Assembly (NCBI GenBank): GCA_019321725.1
Contig: CM033108.1
Coordinates: 11,178,060 to 11,242,059 of the forward strand
Source: Paulownia fortunei
Lineage: Eukaryota; Streptophyta; Magnoliopsida; Lamiales; Paulowniaceae
DNA length: 64,000 nucleotides
Reading direction: 5' to 3'
How positions within the stretch are numbered: position 1 is the first letter of the stretch; the number at the start of each line of letters is the position of its first letter. Positions 33,443 through 46,519 of this stretch are shown piece after piece. A model generated the notes under the pieces. That model was not told the DNA's origin and made no database searches. It saw only the letters and a list, made by a program, of their open reading frames with translations. Position numbers and translations under genes: made by a program.

Positions 33443-34377
33443 ATGGCCTATCACCCACCAATCGAGCTATGATAGATGCAACGGCGGGAGGCATAATCAT
33501 GAGAGATATTCGAGATGAAGTATATGAATTATTGGAGAAAATGGCATGCAATAGTTAGCACTGGCAAACAGATAGAAGTTTGGGGAAAAGGGCAGTGAGA
33601 GTACATAACATCGACACATACTCCACTATCTCAGCTCAAATCAAAGCATAGGCTAAAAAGATAGATAATATGGGTGCTTCAGTAATGAAGGTACAAACCG
33701 TCGCATGTGAGTTGTGTGGAGGGGGGCACTACAACATTGAATGGCAAGTGGGGAGCCTATTTTCATCCTCATCTGAGCAAGCCAATTATGTTGGGAATTT
33801 TAATAGGCAAGCAAATAATCTTTATTTCCAAACTTATAATCCCAGATGGAGGAATCATCTAAATTTTGAATGGGGCGGTCAAGGTAACCAAAGAATTTCT
33901 CAATCCAATCAAAGCATGGAAAGGCCTCCACTACCCGATTACCCACTGTAAGAAATGCAATTAAATTTTAAAAAGCTTGTAGCCAAGTTTATTGCTAATA
34001 CCAAAGAGAGATTCCTAAGGAACAAGTAAATACAATCATGTTGAAAAGTGGGAAGGAGATAGATACCAAAGTGTAAGAAGTGAAACCTCAACAAGAGAAA
34101 GAAGACAAGCCAACATCAAAGTCTAGACTTCATCCAAACTGGTCATCCTTAATGTGGCGATAAGTATTCCTCCCCTTTTTCCTATGGCTTTGAAAAAGAA
34201 AAAAATAGATTTGTACTTTCCTAAATTTTTTAAAGTCTTTAAGAAGTTGCATATTAATATTTCACTTGTCAATGCTTTACTTCAAATGCCTAGTTATGCT
34301 AGATTCTTGAAATAAATTTTGTTAAATAAAAGAAAATTGGAAGAGCAAGAGATGGTGAATCTGGCTGAGGAATGCTC
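33443..34377 (+). pseudogene. Athila K gag, 3' part
   Basis: Resumes the Athila gag in frame after element A: NGLSPTNRAMIDATAGG, EVYELLEKMAC, the zinc-knuckle remnant CELCGGGHYN (33705-33735), YVGNFNRQ and YNPRWRNHLNF. Decayed spacer and protease-proximal sequence then match the Athila blocks PLPF, KKLHINI, LLQMPSYARFL and ECS. Stops occur, e.g. TAG in AC(N)S near 33555 and TAA at 33949. It ends at 34377, where the C2 LTR starts. Confidence 0.78.
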
Positions 34378-36676
34378 TGTTGGGTTCATGTGGTCTTGGA
34401 AAAATTATACGTAGTGGAATTTAAAAATATTTAAAAAACATAAACATACATTACATCACATATAATAAAATTAATCCTAGAATCCTTTCGCAATTACTCA
34501 GTTGTACATTTTCTAATACTTATACCAAAAAAGGTTTCAAAAACTATTACCTTGATTTGCCCTCCAACTGATGAAGATACAATAAATGATTCAATTCGTT
34601 TTCTTTCCATGAACTCCTTCGTGAATCTTGAATTCATCCATGAACTGCTTTTGTGAATCTTGATTTCAAACCTCTCGTGTTGGAAACGCTTTGCTTAGAG
34701 TCCCAAGTGTTACCCTTCTAAGCATATCCACATGTTGTAAATTTTTACACCTTTTGAATCCACGCTAGTAGATTCAAAAGGTCTTTTCTTCTATAGAATA
34801 TGTGGAGTTCAATTCTTAATTCAACTAGTGAAGAGAAGAATTAAACCATGATCCAAAGATGAAAACTTTTGATGGAAGAAAGAATCAACAAGGAGGGTGA
34901 AAGAGGATGGTTTTTGTTGCTCTTGTGTTGGCCGATTTCTCTCACTAGACTGGACTCAAGAATCGGCCAAGAGATGGGAAGTCCTTATATTAGACTCCTC
35001 CAATCCTAGTCCCACTAGGTTTTCTCTTACTTCTTTCCTTATATGATTCCTTCTTTCCATCAAATTCTAACACAAGTTTAATTCTTGTGATTAAGCTTCC
35101 TAATGGGCCTCCTATGAGCCCATTAGCTTGGGTTTGGACTTTAATTAAATTAATTTAGTTTAAATAATTGATCCCCATCAATTAAAGAAGCCCAACTTAA
35201 TTAATTAATCTAATCAATTAATTAATTGGTTCCAATTGGGTTTTCTAATCATATTAAAACCTATTAAATAATTTTATTATTTAATATGCATAATATAATT
35301 AATTGATCATATCAATTAATTATCTTGATCATATATAGGGATCCTAATCATATTAGGTCTAATTAAATAACTACATTATTTGATCGGATAAATTAATTCA
35401 ACTCTTTAAATTAACTTATACCCTACTTAATTAATTGATCATATCAATTATTTAATTAGCTCCATATGGACTCCCCTAATCTTATTAGGTCTAATTAAAT
35501 AATTTAATTATTTAATTGATAATTTGATTTAACTCCTTAAATCAAATTTGAGCCTCAAATTAATTAATCTCTATTAATTAATTTGATCCAACCCTTGGAT
35601 ATGTTCTAGTTAGAAGTGTACTCTTTCCAACTTAGTGTGCGATCCCTTAGGTTCACTCTAAGCTAGTCGTGGACTCATAACTCTTATGACTTAGTTGAAT
35701 AATTAATTATTTTGATTAATTAATCTAATTAATTAATCCTTTTGGAATTAACCCATTAATTCTAAGAACCTACAAGTTATGGAAAGCACCTAGCAGTTAT
35801 CATGACTCCTAGTCTTAGGTGAAGGTGCGAACCTATTCCAATTATGAATACATGCAAGTATGGTCTTTCGTCATCTAACGTTATGATTGAGCCTAGGGCA
35901 TGGATTATTAGTCAAAACCCCAATAACTCAATAACTATGTATCTATTCCTAGTAGATTGTCTCGATGATGAATAATTAGAAAACCCCACGTCTAATTTTC
36001 ATCCAACCTCGGCCAAGGATTTTAAAGTTAAGTAAAGTAGAACACATAGGAGATTCACCTATTCATCTAGATAGATAACGGATCTTTTGTTGGCTACTCA
36101 TTAACTTCCATACATGAAGTTGTTACATCAAATGTAAACCCCTTATGATTGTTATGCAATCGAAAAATTTATAAAAGTGTAATATGTCATATATAAGATT
36201 ACCATGGTACCTCAAATCGAAGGACTAATACTTATACTATTGTAATAAGAAAATTCCCATTCAATAATAGAATATTTCCAATTATGAATTTTCCAGGTGG
36301 AGTAGTTCAGTGTGTTTGTTCGTAAACAAGCACCCGCATGCATGTACTAGTGTTACCACACCAATCCCAATGGAACGAGGCATCCTCCTTTCAAGCTTGC
36401 ATCATATTTGCAATTCTCAGTGGGATCAATGATGTTCCATCTCATTGATCCTTAACTTGGAATATTTTAAGACCATAACCTTTGAGACATATTCTATGAT
36501 CACCATCATATGCGCGACCATGCCCCATAGCTATGTGTGATCTAAGGACTTCATCTAATTCTTATGATGAATTTAAGATGAAGATTGTCATTTTAATAAT
36601 AATAATATGAATAATATTGATTCACAAAATTATAAGGACAACCAGATCAATTGGCTAGCCAGACACTACTTTGACA
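34378..36676 (-). repeat. 3' LTR of copia C2
   Basis: Starts TGTTGGGTTCATG and ends GACACTACTTTGACA. It shares start, end and middle blocks with C1 (CCTAATnnnATTAGG words, ATTAATTAATT runs, the GGTTCACT(C/A)TAAGCTAG block near 35650 compared with 11543). Length about 2.3 kb. Confidence 0.75.
35166..35489. repeat. Repeated short palindromes in the C2 LTR
   Basis: The perfect palindrome AATTGAT-n-ATCAATT occurs at 35166-35183 (spacer CCCC), 35301-35317 and 35433-35449 (spacer CAT). A second palindrome, CCTAAT-n3-ATTAGG, occurs at 35343-35357 and, with one changed spacer base, at 35475-35489. Spacing is about 132-135 bases, so the segment holds an old tandem unit of about that size. Confidence 0.75.
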
Positions 36677-39565
36677 ATGTCCTATTTGCCCTAGTGACAA
36701 TTACCCTAGTATTAAGGCCCATCTTCCCTAAGATGTCCTTCAAGTACTTATCTTAGGGTTAAATCAATTGGTCTGCTATAATTTCTGCTGAGGTAACTCT
36801 TTTTGCACAAATGTTGCCTATAACATCGATTTTTAGAATCATGGTATCACTAATCTATTTTTGCTTGGATCTTTTAATGATACTTTGGGTTTTTTTCTTG
36901 CGCAATAGCTCCTATTGTTATCGCAGTACTCCTGTACTCAATCAACAATGATTAGAACTACATCCAACACTTGGATTAAGTTCCCCATCCAAATAGTCTC
37001 TTTTCACAGCATCATGTGCCATGATGTGTTCAACCACAGTGGTGGAATCCACAATTGTTACAAGCTTGGAACTCTTTCTAGCTACCTGTTCCGCTATTTA
37101 GGATGAACACAAATATAGATATATACTTCATATCATCTACTTTGGACTAAAACCTAGATGAACCATCTTAGTATCAGTTGTCCATAACCATACTCTAAGA
37201 AGAGATCCTTAATGCTTCGTAAGTACTAAAGATGATCTTTATGACTTCCAATCTTTTTCCATTGAAATGACAAATATTCATTTGTAAACACTCAGATCAT
37301 TTTTGATATCAAATAATGTATATAGATTTATATATTTTATACCTCATATCAAGGATGCATAAAGTATGTGAGTCATTGTTTCTCTTTCTTTCAGAAATCC
37401 TTGGGGACATGGACTTCAAAATTGAAATTCCATGACTCAAAAGAAAGAATCCCTCTTTGGATTCTTCCATGCTAAACACTTTTAGTATTTAATCTATTTA
37501 CTTGGATTTAGGATAGTCCAAGCATCTTTCCAATTCTATCTCCATAGATTTCAATCCCCAATCTCTAGGATGCTTCTCCCAACTCCCTTATGGAGAACTT
37601 TGTAGATGACAAGTTTTACTTGATTGCAACATTCCTAAATCATCTTTATAGGTAGAATGTCATTAATGTAAAATAGGACAATCATTACCATGCTCCTACT
37701 AACCCTCTTGTACACATATGGTTCATCCACAATCCTAAAAAAATCAAACCATTTGATTGCTTTGGCAAATCGAATGTTTCCTATTTGGGAAATTTATTTT
37801 GAATCCTTAACGAATCTCTGAAGCTCGCAAAATTTTTGCTTACTTTAGTTTGATATGAAGACTTCAAGCCACTTAACTATATCCATTCTCAATACCCCTG
37901 TTGAGAAAGGTGGTCTTCACATTCCTTTACCATATCTAGTAGTCATAATAAGTAGATATATCCAGCATGATCCAAATAGACTTTAGCATCATATCTAGAA
38001 AAAAGTTATCCTCAACAGTCAACACCTTGTCTTTGAGCATAACACTTCACTACCAGTTGTGCCTTTATAGATCACCACCTCTCGTGTACTCCAATTTTAT
38101 ATTTTGTAGACCCAATTACAGCTAATAGGAACCATTCCCACGAATGGGCCCAACAAGGTTAAACCTTGTTGGAGTACATAAAGTGCATTTTTGATTGCAT
38201 GGAATTTCATCATCTTCCCGAGTTGATGTCATACATCATTACTCCTTATTTGGATCAATATTCAAAAACAAAAATCCTCCTTGTTGCTCTCTAGCAGGCT
38301 CTTATCATATAAGTGGTCCTAAGATCCTTTAAGATCTTCTTGGAGGTTGTGTATTGGAAGTTTTAGTAAGTTGTTCATACACTATTGTAACTTATGGGAT
38401 AAACTGTAGTTCTTGAACTCCTTCAAGCTCTATGATCTAGCTATTTCTATCCAATAGAAATTTCTTCTTCTCAAGAAGGTGGCGTTCCTAGAAAACAAAC
38501 TCCTTTGTTCTTAGGGATCACATAAATGGTATCTATTAGATTCTTTTTGATACCTCACAAATTTGCATAAGCTTGATTAACATCCAACTTATCTCCCACT
38601 AACTGCTTTAAAAAAGCAGACCCTTCATACCCTTAGGTATGCTTACAAGGGATCTTTGCCACATCATATACCAAGTGATGTTTTTGGACACCAAGTTAAA
38701 TAACATTCTTACTTGTTATGAATATTGCCGATTTTAGGGTGAATTCCTATAACGAAGGAGGAAATAGGTGAGACTGAACTTGGATTGTAGTTTAATTCCC
38801 TACTTCATGTCTAAATTCATTGAAACCTTCAAAGGATCTTAGAGTAATAAAGTAAGAATAGTTCGATTGTGCACTAACACTTAGTGGGCTGCTTACGTCT
38901 CTTTGGATCAAATCCAAAGGAGTGGTTTGCTCTATTGGTCCCATAAATGGTGATTTGGTCATCTTTCCCTTAAGAAAAGATTTACAAGTCGGCACCTCAT
39001 GCAAATTCAATAGATCAAGCAAATGTGCCATCTTGTGAACTCTTTCTTTAGAGATATGACCTAATCTAGTTTACCACAAGTATGCACTATTTTGATTATC
39101 TAATTCTAATATTACTTTGTTGATTATGTAGCATGGAATTTTGGGATTGTATATTTCTTTTGTCAATGTAGCAAAGATAAATAACTAATACTATCCTAAT
39201 TCCATCCAAAGTTAAGTGTATCATTCATGTAGCCAATAAAGCTACTCTTCCTTTAATCTCAAGCTTAAGGATCGTCCTTTGTCTTAGTCTTCATTTTTTT
39301 GCCATCCTCTGCAAACCCTTGCAGAGATGGGACCATATCCGATATCCAATACCCAAGAAACACTTATTAACCTTAATGGATGATATCAACAAAGTGTAAA
39401 CTTGAATTAGAACCCCTTCTAATTCAACTAAGCAAGTCAATACTTGCATTTTCTCTTTCTATTCCCTAAATATCCACAATAGTGACAAACATCTATCCTT
39501 TCAGATATATTGAGCCATTAAGTTTGTTTTGTTTGTCTAGATTATCCTTTGTGGAATTACTAGCG
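36677..39565 (-). pseudogene. Copia C2 polyprotein remnants
   Basis: Stops are so frequent that only scattered motifs survive. RT: a SIRELGEAS motif near 37580 and a HGRIQRGI-like motif near 37460, both matching C1. Integrase: the open piece 39031-38792 has FLKGKMTKSPFMG, LDLIQRDVSSPLSV and YSYFIT, parallel to C1 15100-14930, with the catalytic TD of YTDICGPL changed to RD. Protease and zinc-knuckle remnants lie at about 39340-39540 next to the GWQ/WVLD-like segment. The order fits a copia pol read right to left. Confidence 0.7.
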
Positions 39566-40925
39566 ATAACAATTATCCTATGCGAGGCAAAAATTTAAAC
39601 ATTCATTTAATTAATATCTATTTATGATATGGTCTTTAATCATAAATATCTTCCACTATTTTATTCAAATCCCATCATAGATGGAAATTTGGGAAACTCA
39701 ATTCCCTAATGGCCTTAAGGTCCAATTACCCTTACCATACACCACAATTTTATGAGTCCATATGACAAAACTAAAAGATAGCTAACAACATTAGCAATTA
39801 CATCCCCATGCAACCCTCAAGCGATTCTACCTCATCTCTTCCCACACACCCTAATTTTATGAGCCATATGATACTAAGTGTCAAGCATTACCCATCAATC
39901 ATCTATGTAGATAGAGCATCTAAATGTCCCATGACTCATAGCCAATGATAAAAATAAGTCCACCCCATGGGCATCTCAATGCTTAGTAGTGGTCACAACT
40001 TGCTAACACTAAAGACATCCCATGACTCGTGGCCAGTGAATTAAATGTGGTAGCCTATTGGCATGCCACTACTTTGGATGGAAGGCATGGATGATTGGGT
40101 CCCACCCAATATTATCCATTTACGCTTGATATCAAACTAATCAAGGTTCTCAATTTGAGATTTTCAAGTGAGGGTCATACTAGATTTATTATGCAAAATC
40201 TCATCATTTTCTTATCTTGTTTATTTAATGTTCAGTATTCTAATAATGGAAAGTATACATCATAAGGAAGCATTAAATAAACGCAGCATGCATCATATAC
40301 ATACTAAAATTAATGGATGATCAAGAGCCTTTAATCCTATGCGATCCACTTGAGCCAAAGTGAATCAAGGTAAATCTAAGAGTGATAATTAAAATACAAA
40401 TAGACATATCTATTACACAAATGTATCCCATACATTAATGAGCCTTAATTCCTCACTTTTCCGCCATCTTAATTCTATTTTCTTGTAATTTCCGCCAAAT
40501 TAAAAAAAAGATTAACCTCACTGCCTAATTCTAATCTCTCAATTACATTTGCTAAAACAACAAGAAACCTTGGAACAATTCCAATGGGAGGTATATAAGA
40601 GGGAGATAGAAGTACATCTAGAATAAAAACTGAGGAATGTGAGACTCACATGTCTCATTTTAATTAAAACCTAAAAATAACCAATCATGCATGATATTAA
40701 ACCAATCACATTGGCCTAGACTTCATGATCATCCAACTAGCATGCTTGACATAAATCATCATATGATAAGAAAAACATGTAAATTTATTGATTACATTAT
40801 GTGCAATTTCTTTCAAATTTGGGATCAAAATTCTTATTTTTTCAAAGAAAAATAAAATTTCAAACAAAATAAAATTAAAATTAAAATTTAATTTTAAAAC
40901 CAAAAATCATAAACTTTACGTACAA
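39566..40925. other. Unassigned AT-rich block with internal repeats
   Basis: I see no coding match. Two motif pairs recur about 110 and 100 bases apart: ATTTTATGAGTCCATATGA (about 39747) with ATTTTATGAGCCATATGATA (about 39852), and TCCCATGACTCATAGCCA (about 39919) with TCCCATGACTCGTGGCCA (about 40018). A TATA-like GGTATATAAGAGG is at about 40589. This would fit the LTR or leader of an unrecognised LTR element, perhaps the missing 5' part of C2, but no second copy is in the window to prove it. Confidence 0.4.
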
Positions 40926-41225
40926 TTACGCAATGAGATGGGATATGATAGCAACCCAAGGCTGCTACTCGTCAGGTGGCAGGCTATACACACGATGGAC
41001 TGCCTGAGGCACTCTTGTGTGCCCCTGTGCCCATCTATCGAGTAGCTAGGCAGCCGCCCATCGGGTGGCTGGGCACCCTCCCGTCGTGGGCAAGATAGGC
41101 CCAACGATGCCATGTGTTGGTGCCTCAACATCGAACATTCTTTTCAACCTACGCCTGACTAGTGACCGAGTGCTATCTACTTGACAGCCTACCTGACATC
41201 CCACGTCGGGTGTTTAGCAGCCCCA
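40926..41225. other. GC-rich island of unknown origin
   Basis: About 300 bases are visibly richer in G and C than anything around them. They contain CGTCAGGTGGCAGG, GGCAGCCGCCC and GGGTGGCTGGGC. CAGCCGCCC and GGGTGGCTG (about 41051-41071) form a near-perfect hairpin with a 3-base loop. Open frames on both strands exist only because the region is GC-rich; none resembles a known protein. From 41226 to 41388 the DNA returns to AT-rich sequence with repeated TTGATTTTTT-like words. Confidence 0.45.
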
Positions 41226-41388
41226 ATTTTTTTATTGTAAAAAACTCAAGGTTTTCACAAAATCTTGATTTTTTAGTTTCTCGATCTCATCCAGAATTCT
41301 TGATTTCTTGATCTCATTAAGAAATCTTTTAAAACTTGATCAAAAAAATAATTTTCTTGAACAAAAAATCAACCTTTTTGAATTTTTA

Positions 41389-41890
41389 TTTCACTCAGAG
41401 TTGGTGGGTATTGTTCCTCAATGCTCATGAAACTCACCAAGTACCCAATCGTTGTGCCTTCACTGCTGAAATCACAGGGCATCTGAAATTCTTCACAATG
41501 TTGGCAAATATGAAGTTGAACTGTCACTGTATTTTCCTTACAGTCGATCGTAGCCCCATACTTTGACAGCCAATCCATGCCCAAAATGGAATTGCAATAA
41601 TTCATATCTAGCACAATTAGATCAACATATAATTCTCTAACTTCAATAGGTATAGCACAAGCTCTCAAAATCCGATCGGTTTGTCTAGCATTTCCAGAGG
41701 GGACTGTTACACTATAACTAAATTTTGCTAAATCTAGTATTCTACCCAACCTCTTCATGTACTCAGTGGATGCAAATGAATGCATGGCTCCAGAATCAAA
41801 TAACACAAGTGTTGCAACACTAAAAATATAAAGTTTACCTGTCACCACTAATAGATTTACCTCTGCATCCGCGCTGGTCATCGTGAACAC
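41389..41890 (-). pseudogene. Chromovirus G protease fragment
   Basis: Open frame with MFTMTSADAEVN, FDSGAMHSFAS (DSG kept), VTVPSGNARQTDRILRAC and ILGMDWLS. After IDCKENTVTVQL about 30 bases present in A are missing (the QLFGKESFTFASI stretch), so the C-terminal part is shortened. It ends at the junction with unassigned DNA. The expected RT would lie to the left and is absent. Confidence 0.8.
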
Positions 41891-41934
41891 CTTGGCTGGT
41901 ACATTCCTTTAGCTGGTGTGATTTTGTTTACTTG

Positions 41935-42954
41935 GGAAAAATGTAGCAATATGTCCTAGCGTTCCGCCTCGAAAGCATGTCCTGGTATCTATAGAGCAGC
42001 CTCAAGTATGTCAATTACCATATTTCTAATACACAGCTTATAGTATCTGTGCTTTTCCTTATTCAACCCGTGGCCTCTTACTTTGACCTATTTGTTGTTG
42101 GCCTCGTTCTCCTTGAAATATAAATCCTGACTTCTGTATTTGGATCTGCCTCTGCATTTGGATTGGCCTCTTTTGCCCCATAGTCCATCTCTATCCGTGC
42201 TGTCGAGCCTCCTATGCACGAGCAATTCTCAATTCAGCCTGTTCTGCCACCAGCACCCTTTCAGCCTCCTATGAGAATGTCACCCCTTGAGTACCCGCCA
42301 TATTCACATCCTGGTATAATTTTGGCCTCAAACCCTCTAGAAATCTCTCTATTTTCAGTGCTTTAGTGCTAACCATGTGTGTAGCAATCCTAGACAGCTT
42401 TTCAAATTTATGAATATATTCCCTAACAGTCATCGCTCCTTATCGCAGTTGTATAAACTCGTTCATCTTCATCATGCGAACTAAGGCTGTGAAATATTTA
42501 TTTCAAAATAACTCCTTGAATCTGTCCTAGCTCATGGTAGTAATGTCCTCTATGTTGTTGATCGTATCGCACTAATGGCCTGCACTACCACGAACTATAA
42601 AAGTGCACACATTACCCTCTCTACTAGCACCCTACTTTACTGGAACATGGTTTCCAGGGTCCTCAACTAGTCCTCTGCAATGGTAGGATCAATAACATCC
42701 TCAAATGTTGGGGGATCCAGCCTCCTAGATCATTCTCCCACCAAATATATATACTCCACCCGTCGTTGGTTTACCTCCACCTGCGGTTGCTCACCATCAT
42801 CCCTTTTCCAAATTAGTTGCTGAATCTGTTTGGATTGTCGTTCAATCAACTCTGTTAGCCGGTTAACCATGGTATCTTGATCATTAACCAGGGTGGGTGT
42901 CTCATTCCTCTGCGCTCTGGCACCACCACTATTCTCACCATGAATTCTCACCAT
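41935..42954 (-). pseudogene. Chromovirus G gag
   Basis: The ATG at 42954-42952 opens MVRIHGENSGGARAQRNETP; the open frame runs to 42730 through the linker LTELIERQSKQIQQLI. The gag core then follows in other frames: GHW-like sequence at about 42570, MNEFIQL-like at 42470, and ELY..VNMAG at 42300, with many stops. The zinc knuckle near 41960 is degraded. It is less well kept than in A. Confidence 0.75.
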
Positions 42955-43109
42955 TTTGCAGCGCTGTTTTATGCAAGTTTGACAACATATGGCCAATATA
43001 ATTCATGAAATATGTAATGCAATATATGATAATGTAAAACTTACTGGCGTGGCTATGCTCCACAAGTTCTAAGTTTGTGTGCATGGACAATCTACAAGAT
43101 CTCAAATTG

Positions 43110-43500
43110 GGGTTTGATACCACTTTTTAACACCCACTACTCAACAACTATAAATAAAGTATAATTTAACATGATAGAACCTCTGTGTGCATGCATAGAA
43201 TATTTTTTTTTGTGTAACACTTTAAGAAAGGATAAATCACTTTTTACACGCACAACCCTATTTAAAATACTTTGTCACATATGTCATGTATATAGCAGAA
43301 TCAATATTTATATAAAAGCACAACACCCACAACGACTATAATATTTACATACTTTTTTTTTGAACTAAAGTTTAAAAGAGAAATATAGTACAGTCTCAAA
43401 ATATAATACAACAAACTCAAAATATAACAAGCCAACAAAATAACCCAACAGGTCGTCATCTATGTACACACTCCATCAGACACTTGTAGGAGCTCCAACA
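43110..43500 (-). repeat. Primer-binding site and truncated 5' LTR of G
   Basis: TGGTATCAAACCC (minus, 43110-43122) is a mutated tRNA-Met primer site. The LTR starts at 43126 with TTTAACACCC, the normal TG having become TT. It carries the TATA-like TTTATATAAAAGC near 43305 and stops at GGAGCTCCAACA (43500), about 380 of 2,900 bases. Confidence 0.8.
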
Positions 43501-43616
43501 ATATGTATAATTATATATATATAAATAACTGTGCAACATAATTTGTGCATGTATGCATGTGTATAACTTTTTTTTCTACTCAATTCAACAAAACATTGAT
43601 AAAAGTAAAGTGCTTT

Positions 43617-46492
43617 TGTAACACCCACTACTCGACAACTAGATATCCAGTATAATTTGATATGATAGAACCTGTGTGCATGCATGGAATATTTTTTTTT
43701 GTAACACTTTAAAAAAAGATAAATCACTTCTTACATGCACAACCCTGTTTAAAATACTTTCTCACACATGTCATGTATATAGCAGGATCAGTATTTATAT
43801 AAGAGCACAACACCCACAACGACCAAATATTTACATATTTATTTATAGTAAAGTTTTAAAATCGAAATATAGTACCAGTCTAAAAATATAATACAACAGA
43901 CTCAAAAAATAACAAGCCAACAAAATAGCCCAACAGGTCGTCATCCATATACACACTCCCTCAGATACCTGCAGGAGCTCCAACAGCCGCCTAACTAGTA
44001 AAGATGCTTCAAGCATCCCCGTACTCACCTATAATGCATAAACTATATGAGCTAACGCTCAACAAGTAATGATTATGCATGTCAAAGAATAATCCATAAT
44101 ATCAAGTCATGCATCTCAAAATGCTATGTCCACAATACAATTTTATGCATCAAAATATTTCTCTCAAAATCATTTCTTTCTTGGGCCCCTGACCAACGCT
44201 ACTATTCCATGCACCGGAGAAGAGCTCTGTACACCACCATAATCTAATGGTCAATAATCATATAAGCATGCAAATCCATGCATACTCATACGCATGCAAA
44301 TCCATGCACGCAAACCTGCAAAGCCATGCATAAAACCATGCAATTCCATGTATGCTTCGATGCACTAGTAGTGGTCAGCAAAATATTTTTCTTTCTCACC
44401 ATCATGCCGTGCAATGCAAGATTTATCACAATGCTCGTATATGATGCATGCACATGCCAATGACAATGCCCATGTATGTATGCTCAATGGAGAGCCCTCC
44501 ACTATGCACATATGATTTATGATATTACATATATAATTCACATATCTACTATGTCTATGCATTGTAGTTGCAAATGAATCTTTACTTACCTTTCACTTGG
44601 TTGGTGGCTTAGTCTAGATTTGTTTATTGTTCCCCTCCAATCTTAGATGTAAAAATAGCCTGTAATATTACCAATATCAAGCACCATTCCCAATTTGGCA
44701 AGTTGAAAGCATAAAATATCATACTAAGACCTTAAATACCAAGCTACCTAGGTTTTACAAACTAGAACCCAATCTAGTCCCTCCAATACCTTAATTTCTC
44801 ATCTTAGATACATGTAAACATCATATAATTGAAGTATTATAACTCTAATATCATGTACCTAATTGTTAACACTCAATAGCAACATGTCCAGGTTGAGATA
44901 TGTTAAGTTATCAAATGGGATAGATTCACATTTTCATATTTACTTGTTGTCTAATTTAGTTGCATGATAATTTTGACATCTCTAAACATATCCAATCACT
45001 CCCAAATTTTTACCACACTTAGATAATATGTATATAAATGTAACCATATCATATAATTTCTAAAACTCATAGATATAGCTTCCCAAGTTAGCTCTCTTTA
45101 CAACATACTGAAACAGATTGTTTTTCTACCGTGATATTTTTGCACACTTCACGACATTAATGGTTTTGGCACCCTTATGTATATTCAATCTCTCCCAACT
45201 TTTTACCACACTTATATAACATATACACAGAGACAACCAGGTTATATTATTTCCTAAAACTAATGGATTTAGCTCCCCTAATTCAGTCTCCTTCACAGCA
45301 CAACAAAATAGATTTTGCTACTTGGCAATTTGAGTGTTTCTACAATATCATTCTCTATTTCAATTTCTAACCGATCAAAATTCGTTCCAATACTCTTAAC
45401 TCATATATAAACATGTATATGATGATAATTATAGGTTTTATTCAAATACCATACACTTTGGAAGCCTAAAACACAAGAATACAGCAAGGTGACAGTTTCT
45501 AGCACAAGTGTTTTCTATCAAATATTTCCAACCACAAACCCTTTCTTTATGCATCAAAGCCTATATAATAACATCCTAAAACATTTATAAATAATATTCA
45601 AAGCTTAATAAGCCAATAAAACTCAAAATAAATCTAAAAGTTATGCCAAACCCGTAGCTTAAGCTCACCTTACACAGTTTTCTACTTGAACTTGGTTATT
45701 TCTCCTTCTCTTGCTTGTTTTGCCTCCTTTTTCGGTTGGAATCACTTAGGACTATTTAGAGATATTTTTCCATGTATTTAGAAGCTGAAATGGTTCAGAA
45801 GAAGGTTCAAGTTGTGGTTGTTAGATTAAGAGTGAAGAATAGGTTGAGGTGCTAGCTTGATAAGTCTAAGTATGAAGTGGCATGTAATGGTATAATCTGA
45901 TTTTCTCCCTTATCTTGTAGCCCTAATCTTGTGTGTCTCACATATTCTTATTTGGTTTCAACCTATCTTCATCACCATTCATTCCCGTAGCTAATTCCTA
46001 TGTTCGTTCATTGGGTTCTTCACCCGAAAAATCATCGATTCTTGCCCGATTGATAAGTTTGTGCACCGATAGTGTTACAAGCCTATGAACCTAGTTATAT
46101 AACATTTAAATTATAGTATTGTACGTCTATTTGTATGAATTGTATGATTTAAATATACATATAATATTAAAATTCATGATCGAACCGACTCCCTTTCTAT
46201 AAACTTTTCGGTGACACCTTTCGAGCTCCTAAGGTTACCACGTGTAACCTAGCACTATTCACTATATTGATACCTAAATTTCTTCTTATCTCAATACAAA
46301 ATCAACCACTTAGGTTAGGGGATTCAATAATCAATATCGTGCAAGAGCTTCAAAATTAAGTTTAATGGTTAACAACGCCGTATAAAATAAAATGAATTAT
46401 ATGATGTCATACCAATGCAAATAGCACGTAATTAACATGTAATGCATAAATCATATCTGGCCATATGAGTAGTAAGAGGCTTGGGTATTACA
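43617..46492 (-). repeat. 3' LTR of chromovirus B
   Basis: Starts TGTAACACCCACTACTCG, ends GGCTTGGGTATTACA, about 2.88 kb. It contains the ATGCAAATCC/CATGCA cluster (about 44262-44355). It is most like the 3' LTR of A at its U5 end. The bases before it are GCTTT; no matching duplication can be assigned because the other end is recombined. Confidence 0.9.
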
Positions 46493-46519
46493 TCCTCCCC
46501 TCCTTATAAGAATTTCGTC

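Larger units (their letters stand above)
20700..34377 (+). mobile_element. Athila-type gypsy element K, interrupted and truncated
   Basis: Plus-strand element: LTR (about 20700-22097), tRNA-Asp-type primer-binding site (22104-22121), gag (22348-22905 and 33443-34377). The 10.5-kb chromovirus A sits inside gag with a perfect 5-bp target duplication. Downstream the element is cut by the C2 LTR at 34378, and no Athila pol is found to the right, so K is a 5' fragment. Confidence 0.75.
34378..39565 (-). mobile_element. Ty1/copia element C2, heavily decayed
   Basis: Minus-strand relic: 3' LTR 34378-36676, then remnants of RNase H, RT, integrase, protease and the start of gag up to about 39565. No 5' LTR is seen. 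It interrupts the Athila K sequence at 34377. The five bases before it are TGCTC, a possible left target duplication, but no right partner could be identified. Confidence 0.68.
41389..43500 (-). mobile_element. Chromovirus G, 5' half only
   Basis: Minus-strand relic of the A/B family: truncated 5' LTR (43126-43500), primer-binding site (43110-43122), gag (42954 to about 41935) and protease (about 41890-41389). It breaks off inside the protease C-terminal linker at 41389, and its LTR breaks off at 43500. Between it and element B lie 116 AT-rich bases without features. Confidence 0.8.

Noticed and set aside
40788..41131. Overlapping open frames on both strands in and beside the GC-rich island
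   Set aside because: Long frames on both strands are expected where stop codons are rare because of composition; neither translation resembles a known protein.
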